Source: Streptomyces antnestii (GTDB lineage Bacteria; Actinomycetota; Actinomycetes; Streptomycetales; Streptomycetaceae). From it: DNA of 64,000 nt. Below, in pieces: positions 1 through 9,657 of this stretch. The position numbers were made by a program, and so were the translations under genes. Within the stretch, counting starts at the first letter, position 1. The number at the start of each line of letters is the position of its first letter. Under the pieces are notes generated by a model that saw nothing but the letters and a program-made list of their open reading frames with translations, searched no databases and was not told where the DNA came from. The DNA is taken from contig NZ_RZYA01000006.1 of the NCBI RefSeq assembly GCF_004005495.1, forward strand, positions 336,692 to 400,691, written 5' to 3'.

Positions 1-2
1 CG

Positions 3-1076
3 GGAGCCCTGGAAGCCGCGTTCCGCACGCACGCGCCGCATATCGGCACCGCGTGGATCGCGCGCCCCGAGCACCACCCCATCCTGCCGCCCGGCACCGA
101 GGCGCTGTGCCCCGGCACCGCCGCCTACTGGACGGCGCTTGCCCGCTCCAAGTACCTCGTCAGCAACACCGCTCTCGACCACCGCCTCGTCAAGCGCCCC
201 GGCCAGGTCGTGATCCAGACCCGGCACGGCACGCCCCTGAAGAAGACGGGCCTCGACCTCCAGGAGCACCCGGCGGCGGCCCGCGGCCAGGACTTCGGCC
301 GGCTGCTGCGCGACGTCGACACCTGGGACTACGTCCTGTCCGCCAACCGGCACTCCACCCTCGTCTGGGAGCGGGCCTTCCCGTCCTCGTACACGACCCT
401 GGAGTACGGGTGTCCGCGCAACGACGCCTTCCACCGGGCGACTTCGCGGGACGTGGCCCGGATCCGCGACTCCCTCGGCATCCCGAAGGGCGCTCGGGCG
501 ATCCTGTACGCGCCCACCCACCGTGACTACCGCCGCACCCAGCGGTCCTGTCTCGACCTGGAGCGGGTGCTGCGCCAGCTGCGCCCGGACTTCGTCGTCC
601 TGACGCGCGCCCGCCTGCCGCTCGCGAGCGGCGGCGCCCGTCTCATCGACGTGTCGGACCACCCGAGCGTCGAGACGCTGTGCCTGGCGGCGGACGCGCT
701 CGTCACCGACTACTCGTCCCTGATGTTCGACTACGCCAACCTGGACCGGCCCATCGTGATCCACGCCGGCGACTGGGAGGCGTACGAGGCGGCGCGCGGC
801 ACGTACTTCGACGTGCGGGCCTCCCCGCCCGGCGCGGTCGCGCGCAGCGAGGACGAGCTGATCGACATCTTCGCCACGGGCCACTGGTGCGGCTCACGCT
901 CGGCGCAGCTGCGGGCCGCGTTCCGCGAGCGGTTCTGCCCGTACGACGACGGGCGGGCGGCCGAGCGGGTCGTGCGGCACATCGTGCTGGGCGAGGAGCC
1001 GCGGTCCGTGCCGGTGGTGCCGCTGCGGGAGCGGCAGCCGGTCCTGGCGGTGGAGCAGGTGGGCCCGCGCGCCTGA
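3..1076 (+). CDS. CDP-glycerol glycerophosphotransferase family protein (5' partial)
   Basis: The reading frame is open from the left edge, so the N-terminus lies outside the window. The visible 357 residues are a CDP-glycerol:poly(glycerophosphate) glycerophosphotransferase catalytic domain (TagF/TarF-like), which transfers glycerol phosphate from CDP-glycerol to a growing teichoic acid at the inner membrane face. Family motifs are visible: TRHGTPLKKTGLDL near 225-265, GCPRNDAF near 408-430, LYAPTHRDY near 505-530 and TDYSSLMFDYANLDRP near 706-750. The domain is closely similar to the C-terminal half of the 739-residue protein at 24,471-26,690, so the missing part may be a similar N-terminal domain. 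It ends 23 nt from the convergent glycosyltransferase gene. Family assignment is firm; the exact acceptor is not known. Confidence 0.9.
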   Translation, partial: GALEAAFRTHAPHIGTAWIARPEHHPILPPGTEALCPGTAAYWTALARSKYLVSNTALDHRLVKRPGQVVIQTRHGTPLKKTGLDLQEHPAAARGQDFGRLLRDVDTWDYVLSANRHSTLVWERAFPSSYTTLEYGCPRNDAFHRATSRDVARIRDSLGIPKGARAILYAPTHRDYRRTQRSCLDLERVLRQLRPDFVVLTRARLPLASGGARLIDVSDHPSVETLCLAADALVTDYSSLMFDYANLDRPIVIHAGDWEAYEAARGTYFDVRASPPGAVARSEDELIDIFATGHWCGSRSAQLRAAFRERFCPYDDGRAAERVVRHIVLGEEPRSVPVVPLRERQPVLAVEQVGPRA

Positions 1077-1099
1077 GGCGGGCAGAGCCCAAGCCCCCC

Positions 1100-2260
1100 T
1101 CACCTCTCCAGCAGGGCGAACAGCTCCTCCCAGCGCTCCAGGACCCGCTCCTCCGAGAAGCGCTGCACATTGACCCTGGCCCGCTCTCCTATGGCGTCCC
1201 GCATGCGCGGGTTGCCGGTGAGGCGCAGCAGGCGGTCGGCGAGCGCCGAGATGTCGCCGGGGGGCGCGAGGAGCCCGTCCTCGCCGTCGCGCACGATCTC
1301 CCGTACGCCGGGCGCGCAGTCGAAGGCCGCGCACGGCACGGCGCTCGCCATGGCCTCCATCAGGGCGAGCGGGAAGCCCTCGCCGCGCGACGACTGGACG
1401 AAGACGGCGCTGCCGGCGAGCGCGCCCGGCACGTCGTCCGTGGGGCCCATCCACCGTACGGAGGCGTTGAGCCCGAGCCGCGTGCACTGGGCGCGCAGGT
1501 CCGGTTCGTCGGCTCCGGCGCCGTAGATCCGCAGGGTCCAGCCGGGCCGGTGCGGGGCGACCCGGGCCCAGGTGTCGACGAGCATGTCGATGCCCTTCTG
1601 GTCGGCCAGGCGGCCGATGCTGCACACGACCTTCGCGGTGCGCGGCGAGGGCACTTCGGGGAGGTGGGCGAGGGCGTTGGGCATCGCCCCGACGTTGTGC
1701 ATGCCGTCGGCGATCCAGTCGTCGGCGTCCTCCTGGGTGAGGGCGAGCCAGCGGTCGACGGAGGGGTAGTTGCGCCGGACGGAGCGGTAGCGGTGGCAGG
1801 CCTTCGTGTAGGCGTACGACTCGTGGCTCATGCCGATGATCCGCAGGCCCGAGGTGTCGGCCTCGCGCACCCACTCCATGGGCCACACCTGGGTGACGAC
1901 GGCGACGGCGCCGGGGCGGGCCGTGCGGAAGATCTCCGTGAGGCGGGCGACGGCGCGGGCCCGGCCGGCGAGGCGCAGGGTCTCGCGGTGGTGGGCGACG
2001 GGGTTGAGGCGGGCGAGGCCGCGGATTGGGCGGGGGGTCGGGGGGTGGGCGGGGTAGAGGCTGGTGACGTCGTAGCCGAGGTCGGCGGGCAGGGTGAGTT
2101 TGAGCTCGGCCTCGTGGACGCCGATGACGTGGACGCGGTGGCCCGCGGCCTGGAAGAGGCGCGCCATCTGGTGCGTCCAGGCGGTGACGCCGCCCAGCTC
2201 GTCGACGGTGTTGGCGAGGAGGAAGAGGTCGCGGCCGGTGCGTACTGAGGTGACGGTCAT
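1100..2260 (-). CDS. GT4-family (GT-B fold) glycosyltransferase
   Basis: This 386-residue protein is a retaining glycosyltransferase of the GT4 type. The N-terminal part has the sugar-acceptor pattern VDELGGVTAWTHQMARL. The C-terminal donor domain has GRLADQKGIDMLVD, a DVPGALAGSAVFVQSS stretch and the EX7E-like motif in RGEGFPLALMEAM. The ATG at 2,260 overlaps the upstream gene's stop codon as ATGA, so it is the last gene of a three-gene minus-strand operon with two CDP-glycerol transferase fusions. This context suggests that it adds a sugar (glucose or similar) to a glycerol-phosphate polymer, as TagE/TarM-like enzymes do. Donor and acceptor cannot be read from sequence. Confidence 0.88.
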   Translation of the reverse strand: MTVTSVRTGRDLFLLANTVDELGGVTAWTHQMARLFQAAGHRVHVIGVHEAELKLTLPADLGYDVTSLYPAHPPTPRPIRGLARLNPVAHHRETLRLAGRARAVARLTEIFRTARPGAVAVVTQVWPMEWVREADTSGLRIIGMSHESYAYTKACHRYRSVRRNYPSVDRWLALTQEDADDWIADGMHNVGAMPNALAHLPEVPSPRTAKVVCSIGRLADQKGIDMLVDTWARVAPHRPGWTLRIYGAGADEPDLRAQCTRLGLNASVRWMGPTDDVPGALAGSAVFVQSSRGEGFPLALMEAMASAVPCAAFDCAPGVREIVRDGEDGLLAPPGDISALADRLLRLTGNPRMRDAIGERARVNVQRFSEERVLERWEELFALLER

Positions 2261-5022
2261 GCCCGGGGCTCCTTCACGCCGAGGATCAGGTCGGCGGCCG
2301 CGCGGGCGGCTCCGCCGTCGTCGTAGGTGCCGAACTCGGCGGCGAAGGCGCGGCGCGCGGCCTGCCATTCGCCGTCGGCCTCCTTCAGCCCGTCGAGGGT
2401 GCGCAGCAGTTCCTCCTGCGTCTCGGCGACGGGTCCGGCGGCGCGGGCGCGCAGGTCGAAGTAGGCGCCCCGCTCGGCGGCGTACGCGTCGAGGTCGGGC
2501 GCGAAGTGGACGAGGGGCCGGTCGAGGAGCGCGTAGTCGAACATGATCGACGAGTAGTCGGTGATCAACACGTCGGCGAGGACGAGGAGTTCCTGCACGT
2601 CGTGATGTCCGGAGACGTCGATGACGGTGCCGGGCGGGGTGGCGGGCAGGCTCGCCGCCTCCATGTAGTGGGCGCGTACGAGGAGGACGTGCGTGTCACC
2701 GAAGCGCTCGGCGAACTCCCGTACGTCCAGCGGCAGTTCGACGGTCCGGCCGTCCTTGGGGAGGCCGCGGAACGTGGGGGCGTACAGGACGACCGTGCGG
2801 TGGTCCGGGATGCCTAGTTCCGTGGCGGGCGCCGGGCGCGGGAAGCGGCCCTCGCGCTCGTCGCGCGCGCGGGCCGCCACGAGACGGTCGTTGCGCGGGT
2901 AGCCGGCCCGCAGCAGCTTCTCCTCGGGGATGCGGTAGGCGCGGGCGAGGGTCCGCACATCGTGTTCGGAGCGGACCATGAAGTGGTCGAACCGGCCGAC
3001 CGCACGCGCGAGCGCGTCCCGCTGCGGCGCGTTCTGCGTCGCGTGCCGCGGCTCGTCGAACCCCATGCGCTTGTACGCGGATCCGTGCCAGGTCTGCAGG
3101 TACCTGGTGTGCCGCGGCTTGTCGAGGGCGTGCGGGAAGCCCTGGTTGTCGACCCACCACTCGGCGCGGGCGAGGGCCCACAGATAGCGCCAGGACCAGC
3201 GGCGCACGAGCCGCGCGCCGGCCGGGAACCCGGCGGGCGAGGTGGCGTACGACCAGACGCAGCGCGGCCGGGCGCCGCGGGCCAGGAGTTCCTCGTGGAC
3301 CGCGCGCGGGCTGTCGCCGTAGGACTTGCCCATGTGGCTCTCGAAGACGACGAGGCCCCGGCTGACGGGCAGCCGGGTCAGGATGCGCCGGTACACGCGG
3401 GTCTTGACGCGCTTGCTGTGCAGCGCCTCGCGCTTCTTGCCGAGGGCGCGCAGTACGGGCTTCAGCTCGCGGGCGGGGCGGAAGTGGGTGACGTAGTGCA
3501 GGAGGGCGTGCGCGGCGCGGGCCGGGCGGCGGCGGGGCAGCAGGCAGACCGCGAGGTGGTGCCCGGCGGTGACGTAGGGCTGCCAGGTGTCGGCGGTGAG
3601 GCGGGTCAGGCGGGGGCGGGCCGGGAGCGCGGTGGCGCCGGCGGGGACGGTGGCCTTGTCGGCGAGCAGCTCGGTGGTGACGGGGACGCCGTCCACCGTC
3701 AGGACGAGACGCGGGTCCCACACGCGGTCACCGATGCCGCGCGGTCGCAGGGCGCCGGTGAGCGGCACCTCGGCCCGCCACACGATCCCCCCGTCCTCCT
3801 TGCGCAGGTCGCCGACCGGCACGGAGTACAGGCGCGCCCCGCCGCCACGGACCGTGAGGTCGAGGCGGGCGGCGAGGACGGGCCCGTGGTCGAGGAGGCC
3901 GAGCGGTACGACGACCCGGCCCCCGACGGCGAGCACCGCGCCCTCGCGGAGGCAGTGGGTGACCTGGTTCAGGAGCTTCAGGTCGGTGAACTGCCCGTAC
4001 TGGTGGCCGAGTTCGGTGACGTCGAAGGTGTCGTCGCCTGCGTGCTCCGCGCTCCAGCGCACCCGTCCGTCGCCCGTCCTGACGAGCGGGGAGACGACGG
4101 TGCCGGGCCTGGCGAGGGCGTAGGCCGCGGCCCGTACGCCGTCCGCGTCGCCGTCCGCGAGGAGCCGCACGCCGACCCGCTCGACGGGCGGCAGCGTGCG
4201 CAGCGCCTCGGGGGTGACGAGGCCGCGCAGGCTCTCGGCGAGGGTGGCCGCCGCCTCGCGCCGGCCGTCGGGGCCGAGCGGCAGGAACGCGCGGACGCAG
4301 GGCACGACGTGGTCGGTGAGGAAGGTCTTCTCGCGGGCCGCGCGCAGGGTGTCGTCGTGGCGCAGGAGTTCCACGGTGGCGCGCTGGACGCGTGCCGCGC
4401 GCGGCAGATCCCTGACCGGCGCGGCCGGGGCACGCCCGGTGACGATCAGGTTCGGGACGAGCGCGATACGCCGGGCGGCGAGCGCGGCCCGTACGCCGAA
4501 CAGGGCCTCCCCCGTGTCGGACAGCGTCCCGAGCGCGGCGCGCCGCACGCAGAACCCGGCGGCCAGGGCGTCGCTGGCGACGAGTTCCGGCGCGTCGGCC
4601 AGGTCCTCGGTCACCCGGGACCTCGCGTACAGGTCCTTGTACCGGCCGGGGCCCTTCTCCCAGCGCCCCGCGACCAGGTCGGCGTCCGTACGGAGGGCCG
4701 CCTCCAAGAGGTTGCGGCAGGCGTGCCGTTCGAGGCGTTCCCCCGGCGCGGCGACCATGACGTACCGGCCGCGGGCGGCGGCGAGGCCCAGGTCGCGCAG
4801 AAGGTCCCCATGGCTGCCGGTCCCGGCGTGGACCAGGCGGATCCGCTGCGGGTCACCGGCCGCGAGCGAGGCAGCCGTCTCGTTCGCGCCCGTGGCGACG
4901 AGGACGGCCTCGGTGCCGGCCAGGGTCTGGCCGAGGACGGAGCCGACGGTGGCACGCAGGGCCTCGGCGTCGTCCCCGCAGACGATGACGCAGCTCATGT
5001 CGCGCACTTCGGGGGTGCTCAT
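2257..5022 (-). CDS. GT2-like domain fused to CDP-glycerol glycerophosphotransferase
   Basis: This 921-residue protein starts at the ATG overlapping the previous stop (ATGA at 5,019-5,022). Residues ~1-300 resemble a GT2 (GT-A) domain, but the nucleotide-binding acidic motif reads AVLVATGAN and the usual D-x-D region reads VMVAAPGERL, so the catalytic Asp residues look lost. A beta-rich middle part follows. From ~560 to 915 there is a CDP-glycerol glycerophosphotransferase domain with TWHGSAYKRMGF (~645), GYPRNDR, VLYAPTFRG and TDYSSIMFDYALLDRP (~820). The HGT motif has Ser in place of Thr. It probably polymerises or primes a glycerol-phosphate chain. The N-terminal domain may be a binding module rather than an active transferase, which is an inference from the missing motifs. 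Confidence 0.88.
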   Translation of the reverse strand: MSTPEVRDMSCVIVCGDDAEALRATVGSVLGQTLAGTEAVLVATGANETAASLAAGDPQRIRLVHAGTGSHGDLLRDLGLAAARGRYVMVAAPGERLERHACRNLLEAALRTDADLVAGRWEKGPGRYKDLYARSRVTEDLADAPELVASDALAAGFCVRRAALGTLSDTGEALFGVRAALAARRIALVPNLIVTGRAPAAPVRDLPRAARVQRATVELLRHDDTLRAAREKTFLTDHVVPCVRAFLPLGPDGRREAAATLAESLRGLVTPEALRTLPPVERVGVRLLADGDADGVRAAAYALARPGTVVSPLVRTGDGRVRWSAEHAGDDTFDVTELGHQYGQFTDLKLLNQVTHCLREGAVLAVGGRVVVPLGLLDHGPVLAARLDLTVRGGGARLYSVPVGDLRKEDGGIVWRAEVPLTGALRPRGIGDRVWDPRLVLTVDGVPVTTELLADKATVPAGATALPARPRLTRLTADTWQPYVTAGHHLAVCLLPRRRPARAAHALLHYVTHFRPARELKPVLRALGKKREALHSKRVKTRVYRRILTRLPVSRGLVVFESHMGKSYGDSPRAVHEELLARGARPRCVWSYATSPAGFPAGARLVRRWSWRYLWALARAEWWVDNQGFPHALDKPRHTRYLQTWHGSAYKRMGFDEPRHATQNAPQRDALARAVGRFDHFMVRSEHDVRTLARAYRIPEEKLLRAGYPRNDRLVAARARDEREGRFPRPAPATELGIPDHRTVVLYAPTFRGLPKDGRTVELPLDVREFAERFGDTHVLLVRAHYMEAASLPATPPGTVIDVSGHHDVQELLVLADVLITDYSSIMFDYALLDRPLVHFAPDLDAYAAERGAYFDLRARAAGPVAETQEELLRTLDGLKEADGEWQAARRAFAAEFGTYDDGGAARAAADLILGVKEPRA

Positions 5023-8000
5023 CGGCGGCCTCCCGGGAGCATGGCGTCGGCGACGTGGGCGGCGGCACGCCCGTCGTCCAGGTCGCAGAACACCTCGCGG
5101 AACCGGCGGTAGGCGTCCTCGTGCCCGGCGGTGGCGGCGGCCGGGTCGCGCAGCGCGGCCACGACCTCCTCGCCGGTGGTGAGCAGGGGCCCGGGCGCCT
5201 GGGCGGCGAAGTCGAAGTAGAAGCCTCTGAGGGTGTCCCGGTAGTGGTCGAGGTCGTAGGTGTGGAAGAGCATCGGCCGCCCGGTGTGGGCGAAGTCGAA
5301 CATCAGCGACGAGTAGTCGGTGACCAGCACGTCGCTGATCAGGAGGAGTTCGCCGACGTCCGGGTGGCGGGTGACGTCGCGCACGAAGCCGGACGTGGTG
5401 CCGGGGACGGTGCCGCCGACCAGGTAGTGGCGGCGCACGAGGAGGACGTGGTCGTCGCCGAGGGCGCGTTCGGCGGCCGCCAGGTCGAGGCGCAGGTCGA
5501 GTCCGTAACGGCCGCCCTTGCGGGGCTGGTTCTCGCGCCATGTGGGGGCGTAGAGGACGACTTTGCGGTCCTCGGGGATGCCGAGGCGTTCGCGGACCGC
5601 GGCGGCGACCTTGGCGCGGTCGGCCGCGTGGAGCAGGTCGTTGCGCGGGTAGCCGGACTCCAGTACCTCGCCCTGGTAGCCGAAGGCGCCGCGCAGGACG
5701 GGGGTGGAGAAGCGGTTGGGGGAGACGAGCAGGTTCCACTGGGCGGCCCGGTCGGGCAGCGAGGCGATGTAGCGCGGGTCGCCGGACGGGCTGTCCGCGA
5801 GGTCCCGGCCGATGCGCTTGAGCGGGGTGCCGTGCCAGGTCTGTACGACGTACTGGTCCTCGGCGCGCTCGAACCAGTCGGGCAGCTGGGTGTTGGTGAC
5901 GACGTAGCGGCTGCGGGCCAGGGCCTCGTACCACTCGGTGCTCCACAGGGCCACGAGCCGGCAGGTGGCGGGCACCGTGACCTGCTGGTCGCGGACGACC
6001 CACAGGTGTTCGAGGGGGGCGCCGCGGGCGACGAGTTCCTCGTGCACGGCGCGCGGCGAGTCCGAGTACTGCCGGCCGTCGAAGCTGGAGTAGAGGACGG
6101 TGTCGGTGCGGGGCTCGACGCGCAGGGACGCGTAGCGGGTGCGCAGGGCGCCCTGCTGGGCGCCGCCCCGCTCCGTGACGGCGAGGGCGGATCCCGACTC
6201 GATGACGAGGCGGTCGTAGTGGCGGCGCCCGACGGTGAAGTCACGGCCGCCCAGGGCCCGTACGAGGGGCAGGCTCTCGTGCCGGGCGGGCGCGACATGG
6301 ACCTGGCGGTACAGGTCGGGGTCGCTCTCGCCGGGCTCGCGCAGGGCGAGGTACCAGCGGCCCTCGGCGAGCGGCAGGACCCCGGCGGGGCCGTCGACCG
6401 CGTCCGGGCACAGGGCCGCGCTGAAGCGGCTGCCGTCCGTCTCGACCGGAAGGACGGCCTCCTCGTCGTGGCCGCTGTGCTGGAGCACCAGTTCCCACCG
6501 CGCGGCGGACTCGTCGGGGAAGCTGCCGCGGACGGTGAGCCGCCCGTCGTCCTGCCAGGTCAGTTCGTCGACGAGCGGGCGCACGGTCTGGTTGCGCAGC
6601 TCGACGTTGCCGGACGCGTTGGCGAGGACGAGCAGTTCGCGCCCGGCGCCGAGCGGGTGGCGGCCGGCCGGGATGTCGGGGCGCACGGCGAGGGCCGACC
6701 ACTCGTCGCCCTCGTCGCCCTCGCGCACGAGGCCGACGCCCCACGGGTCGGCCTTGCGGGGGGCGCCGGAGCCGTCGGTCCCGGTGCCCGCGAGGTGTTC
6801 CAGGCGCAGCTCGGCCGTGAAAGTGCGCCCCGAGCAGACGACCGGAAGGTCGTACGCCTCCTTGGTGTGCCAGTTCTCGACGCGCAGCGCCTTGATGCCG
6901 GCCGGCGCTCCGGGGGCGAGCTCGCCCTCCAGCATCAGGGTGCCGCCGGACTCCTCGTGCCGCGCGAGGCGGGCCTGTACGCGCTCGGTGCGCAGCCGCA
7001 GGCGGCCCGCGCTGAGCTTGGGCGTGATCCGCAGGAAGTCGTCGAGGTAGCGCACGGGCAGCTCGGAGAGCCCGCCCATGCGCACCGGGCCCGTGCGCAG
7101 CAGGCCGCCTCCGTAGACGGCCATCTCGACGTTCCAGGTGGTGGTCGTCCGCTTGGTGACGAGCCGGGCCGGGTCGACGACGGTCTCGAACCCGGACCGG
7201 TCGTAGCTGTGCAGCCCCTGCTTGGAGCGGTAGGTCGCCTCGCGGGAGCGGACGGTGCGAACCTTCAGGGGGACGGCGCGGCGCCGGCCCGCCCGCAGCC
7301 AGGCGAACTTGGCGCGCGCCCCGACCCGGCCCGCCGGCAGGTTGCGCACGTAGGCGAACCCCTTGAGCCGCAGCCGCCCGTCCTCGTCCCAGGACGCCTC
7401 GGTGACCTGCGACTTCAGGGGCAGGTCGGCGCGCCCGAGGGCGGTCACGGCGCGCGGCAGAGCCCCGGTGACGGCCGAGAACTGGGCGCGGCGCCGGACC
7501 GTCCCGCGCGCGAGGAACGTCGAACCATTGCTCTTCTCGTACGCCATGAACGCGAGCAGTTCGGTCAGGCGGCGCTCGCGGATGAGCTGCCATTTGACGC
7601 GCAGGGCGAGCGGCAGGCCGGTCAGGACGGCCGGTTCGACGGTGTCCGCGAAGGAGTTCGCGTGGTCGAGGAACGCCTCGTGGTACGCGGCGTCGCCGAG
7701 CGGCAGCGCGTCCATGAAGAGCCAGAGGTCGCCGGCGAGGACCGTGGCGTCGTAGCGCCGCTTGCCCTCCCGCCAGCCCTCGGCGTCCGGGGTGCCGGCC
7801 GTCTCGCGCGCCTTGTCCCCGAGGAACCCGCTGGCCGACAGGACGGCGGCCGTGCGGTCGGCGACGGCGCGCGGCCGGGTCCGCCGGTTGGTGATGGAGC
7901 CGTCGCGGTCGCGCCACAGATAGACGGGCCCGGACAGGACGTCGACGCTGCCCGCGAGGAAGTGCGCGGGCACCATGACCGGAGTGTCCTCGAACAGCAC

Positions 8001-8537
8001 GCCCACGGGGAACGCGAAGGCGTGGCGGTCCCAGAAGTCCCTGCGGAACACCTTGTTGCAGGCGATGCGGTCCCCGAGCAGGTCCCAGTGCCGGGTGACG
8101 TGGGTGGCGGACCGGTCCGTGCCCATCACCTTGCGGAACATCGCGGACTGCTCGGTGGTCCCGTCGACGCGCAGCCGGTGCACGTTGCCGGTGGCGAAGT
8201 CGGAGCCTGACTCGGCCAGCGCGCCGAGCATGCGCTCGTACGCGTCGTGCGGCACCACGTCGTCGCTGTCCACGAAGGCGAGGTGCGTGCCCGTGGCCCG
8301 TGCCGCGCCCTCGTTGCGGGCCGCTCCCAGGCCCGCGTTGTCCTGCCGGGTGTACCGGAAGCGCCCGTCGCGGTCCGCCATGGCACGGGCGATGGCGGGA
8401 CTCCCGTCGGTGGAGCCGTCGTCGACCATCACGACTTCGAGGTCGGTCATGGTCTGCGCGGCCAGCGACTCCAGGCAGGCGTCGAGGTAGGCCTCGACGT
8501 TGTGGATGGGGACGACGACGGTGAGTCGTGGTGTCAT
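5019..8537 (-). CDS. Bifunctional GT2 glycosyltransferase / CDP-glycerol glycerophosphotransferase
   Basis: This large protein (1,172 residues) is the first gene of the operon running 8,537->1,100. Residues 1-~330 are a GT2 domain with intact catalytic motifs: VVVPIHNVEAYLDACL, VMVDDGSTDGSP and AFVDSDDVV. A ~450-residue linker region with predicted beta character follows. The C-terminal CDP-glycerol glycerophosphotransferase (~800-1165) has YSSFDGRQYSDSPRAVHEEL, TWHGTPLKRIGRDL (~900), SGYPRNDLL, LYAPTWRENQP and TDYSSLMFDF (~1073). The start at 8,537 has GGAAGGA about 13 nt upstream and begins the GT2 fold directly. The fusion suggests one enzyme that builds a repeat unit with both a sugar and glycerol phosphate. 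The upstream 223 bp must carry the operon promoter, because a hairpin ends the preceding transcript. Confidence 0.92.
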   Translation of the reverse strand: MTPRLTVVVPIHNVEAYLDACLESLAAQTMTDLEVVMVDDGSTDGSPAIARAMADRDGRFRYTRQDNAGLGAARNEGAARATGTHLAFVDSDDVVPHDAYERMLGALAESGSDFATGNVHRLRVDGTTEQSAMFRKVMGTDRSATHVTRHWDLLGDRIACNKVFRRDFWDRHAFAFPVGVLFEDTPVMVPAHFLAGSVDVLSGPVYLWRDRDGSITNRRTRPRAVADRTAAVLSASGFLGDKARETAGTPDAEGWREGKRRYDATVLAGDLWLFMDALPLGDAAYHEAFLDHANSFADTVEPAVLTGLPLALRVKWQLIRERRLTELLAFMAYEKSNGSTFLARGTVRRRAQFSAVTGALPRAVTALGRADLPLKSQVTEASWDEDGRLRLKGFAYVRNLPAGRVGARAKFAWLRAGRRRAVPLKVRTVRSREATYRSKQGLHSYDRSGFETVVDPARLVTKRTTTTWNVEMAVYGGGLLRTGPVRMGGLSELPVRYLDDFLRITPKLSAGRLRLRTERVQARLARHEESGGTLMLEGELAPGAPAGIKALRVENWHTKEAYDLPVVCSGRTFTAELRLEHLAGTGTDGSGAPRKADPWGVGLVREGDEGDEWSALAVRPDIPAGRHPLGAGRELLVLANASGNVELRNQTVRPLVDELTWQDDGRLTVRGSFPDESAARWELVLQHSGHDEEAVLPVETDGSRFSAALCPDAVDGPAGVLPLAEGRWYLALREPGESDPDLYRQVHVAPARHESLPLVRALGGRDFTVGRRHYDRLVIESGSALAVTERGGAQQGALRTRYASLRVEPRTDTVLYSSFDGRQYSDSPRAVHEELVARGAPLEHLWVVRDQQVTVPATCRLVALWSTEWYEALARSRYVVTNTQLPDWFERAEDQYVVQTWHGTPLKRIGRDLADSPSGDPRYIASLPDRAAQWNLLVSPNRFSTPVLRGAFGYQGEVLESGYPRNDLLHAADRAKVAAAVRERLGIPEDRKVVLYAPTWRENQPRKGGRYGLDLRLDLAAAERALGDDHVLLVRRHYLVGGTVPGTTSGFVRDVTRHPDVGELLLISDVLVTDYSSLMFDFAHTGRPMLFHTYDLDHYRDTLRGFYFDFAAQAPGPLLTTGEEVVAALRDPAAATAGHEDAYRRFREVFCDLDDGRAAAHVADAMLPGGRR

Positions 8538-8668
8538 GCGCTGCGCACATTCCTTCCGTAGTACTGACGGGCACGGCTGCGCCGGGGGACCCGCGAGGGA
8601 CCTACTGGGTAACAACCCGCGCTGTGGATCCGGGTCACCACGCCTGAGCCATTCGGGTGATCACACAG

Positions 8669-8714
8669 CGATCCCGCACAGCGGGCCGGCGGGGTGCCGG
8701 GCTGCGCGGGATCG
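8669..8714 (-). terminator. Hairpin downstream of the TylF-like gene
   Basis: There is a 14-bp stem with one mismatch (8,669-8,682 pairs with 8,701-8,714) and an 18-nt G/C-rich loop. It lies between the 3' end of the TylF-like gene (8,761) and the start of the next minus-strand gene (8,537). No clear T-tract follows, as is common in Streptomyces. The operon beginning at 8,537 therefore probably has its own promoter in 8,538-8,668. Confidence 0.55.
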
Positions 8715-8760
8715 GGGGGATCGGGGGGCCGGGAGACGGGGGAGGCGGGCAGGCTCGGGG

Positions 8761-9609
8761 TCAGGGCTTGACGGCGATGCGGCCCTCGTCCATGCGCAGG
8801 AGGAGCAGGCGCTCCCCGGTCTTCTCCAGGAACTCGTCGACGGCCTGCCGGGAGCCCTGCCAGTAGCCGTAGTCGTCGATGAGGAGGACGCCGCCGGGCA
8901 CCAACCGGTCGTAGAGGTGGTCGAGTTCGTGCTTGGTGGAGGCGTACCAGTCGGTGTCGAGGCGCAGGATCGAGATGCGCTCGGGTGCCTCGGCGGGGAC
9001 CGTGTCCTCGACCTTGCCCTGGACGAAGTGGACGCGGTCGGCGGGGTAAGGCACCTTCCGGAAGCCGGACTTGACGTCGTCCAGGGTGGCGACGGCCCAG
9101 ATCGGGCGGTCCCTTCCCTGCGCGGCGAGCAGCTCCTCGGCGGACTTGCCGTCGCGCCGCAGGTCCTCCTCGGTGGGCGGCGTCATGCCCTCGTAGGTGT
9201 CGAAGAGGTAGAGGTCGCGCCCGGTGTCGCCCTGGGAGATCAGGGTCCTGGCACAGGCCTGCATCGAACCGCCGCGCCACACACCGCACTCGACGATGTC
9301 GCCGGGGATGTCGTGCCGGACGATGTGGCGGGTGGCGAGGATGAAGGCGTTGAGCCGCTCCGGGGAGGTCATCGTGTACGGCTTGACCGCGCGGATGACG
9401 TCCTTCGCCTCGTCGTCGTAGTCCTCGGGGAAGACCAGGCCCTTGGGTTTCGGCGTCGGCTTGGGCTTGGCCCCCGGAGCCGGTGGCGTGGAGCCGGGCG
9501 CCGCGGCCGCCTGCCGGGGGGCGGGCACCGGTACGCGGGTCAGCTGGTATCCGGTGAGCTGCTTGATGACGCCGTTCACTGCGCTTCGCCATGCCATGCG
9601 CGGCACCAT
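8761..9609 (-). CDS. TylF/MycF-family class I O-methyltransferase
   Basis: This 282-residue protein is of the TylF/macrocin-O-methyltransferase type (SAM-dependent, Mg2+-dependent sugar O-methyltransferases). Visible features are ECGVWRGGSMQACARTL (SAM site), LFDTYEGMTPPTEED, RLDTDWYASTKHELDHLY and GGVLLIDDYGYWQGSR with the metal-binding acidic pair. Residues ~20-50 are a Pro/Ala-rich linker. Two starts are possible, ATG 9,609 (GAGGAA about 12 nt upstream) and ATG 9,597; the first is used here. It lies 48 nt after the methyltransferase at 9,658-10,386 and is probably cotranscribed. Location in an envelope-polymer island suggests O-methylation of a wall sugar, not of an antibiotic; the substrate is unproven. 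Confidence 0.85.
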   Translation of the reverse strand: MVPRMAWRSAVNGVIKQLTGYQLTRVPVPAPRQAAAAPGSTPPAPGAKPKPTPKPKGLVFPEDYDDEAKDVIRAVKPYTMTSPERLNAFILATRHIVRHDIPGDIVECGVWRGGSMQACARTLISQGDTGRDLYLFDTYEGMTPPTEEDLRRDGKSAEELLAAQGRDRPIWAVATLDDVKSGFRKVPYPADRVHFVQGKVEDTVPAEAPERISILRLDTDWYASTKHELDHLYDRLVPGGVLLIDDYGYWQGSRQAVDEFLEKTGERLLLLRMDEGRIAVKP

Positions 9610-9657
9610 ACGTCCGCGATATTCCTCATGTCACTTTTCGTCAACCAGCAGGTGTTT

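Noticed and set aside
5055..8210. A ~1,050-codon open frame on the plus strand
   Set aside because: Antisense to the GT2/CDP-glycerol transferase fusion; no ribosome site and no domain.
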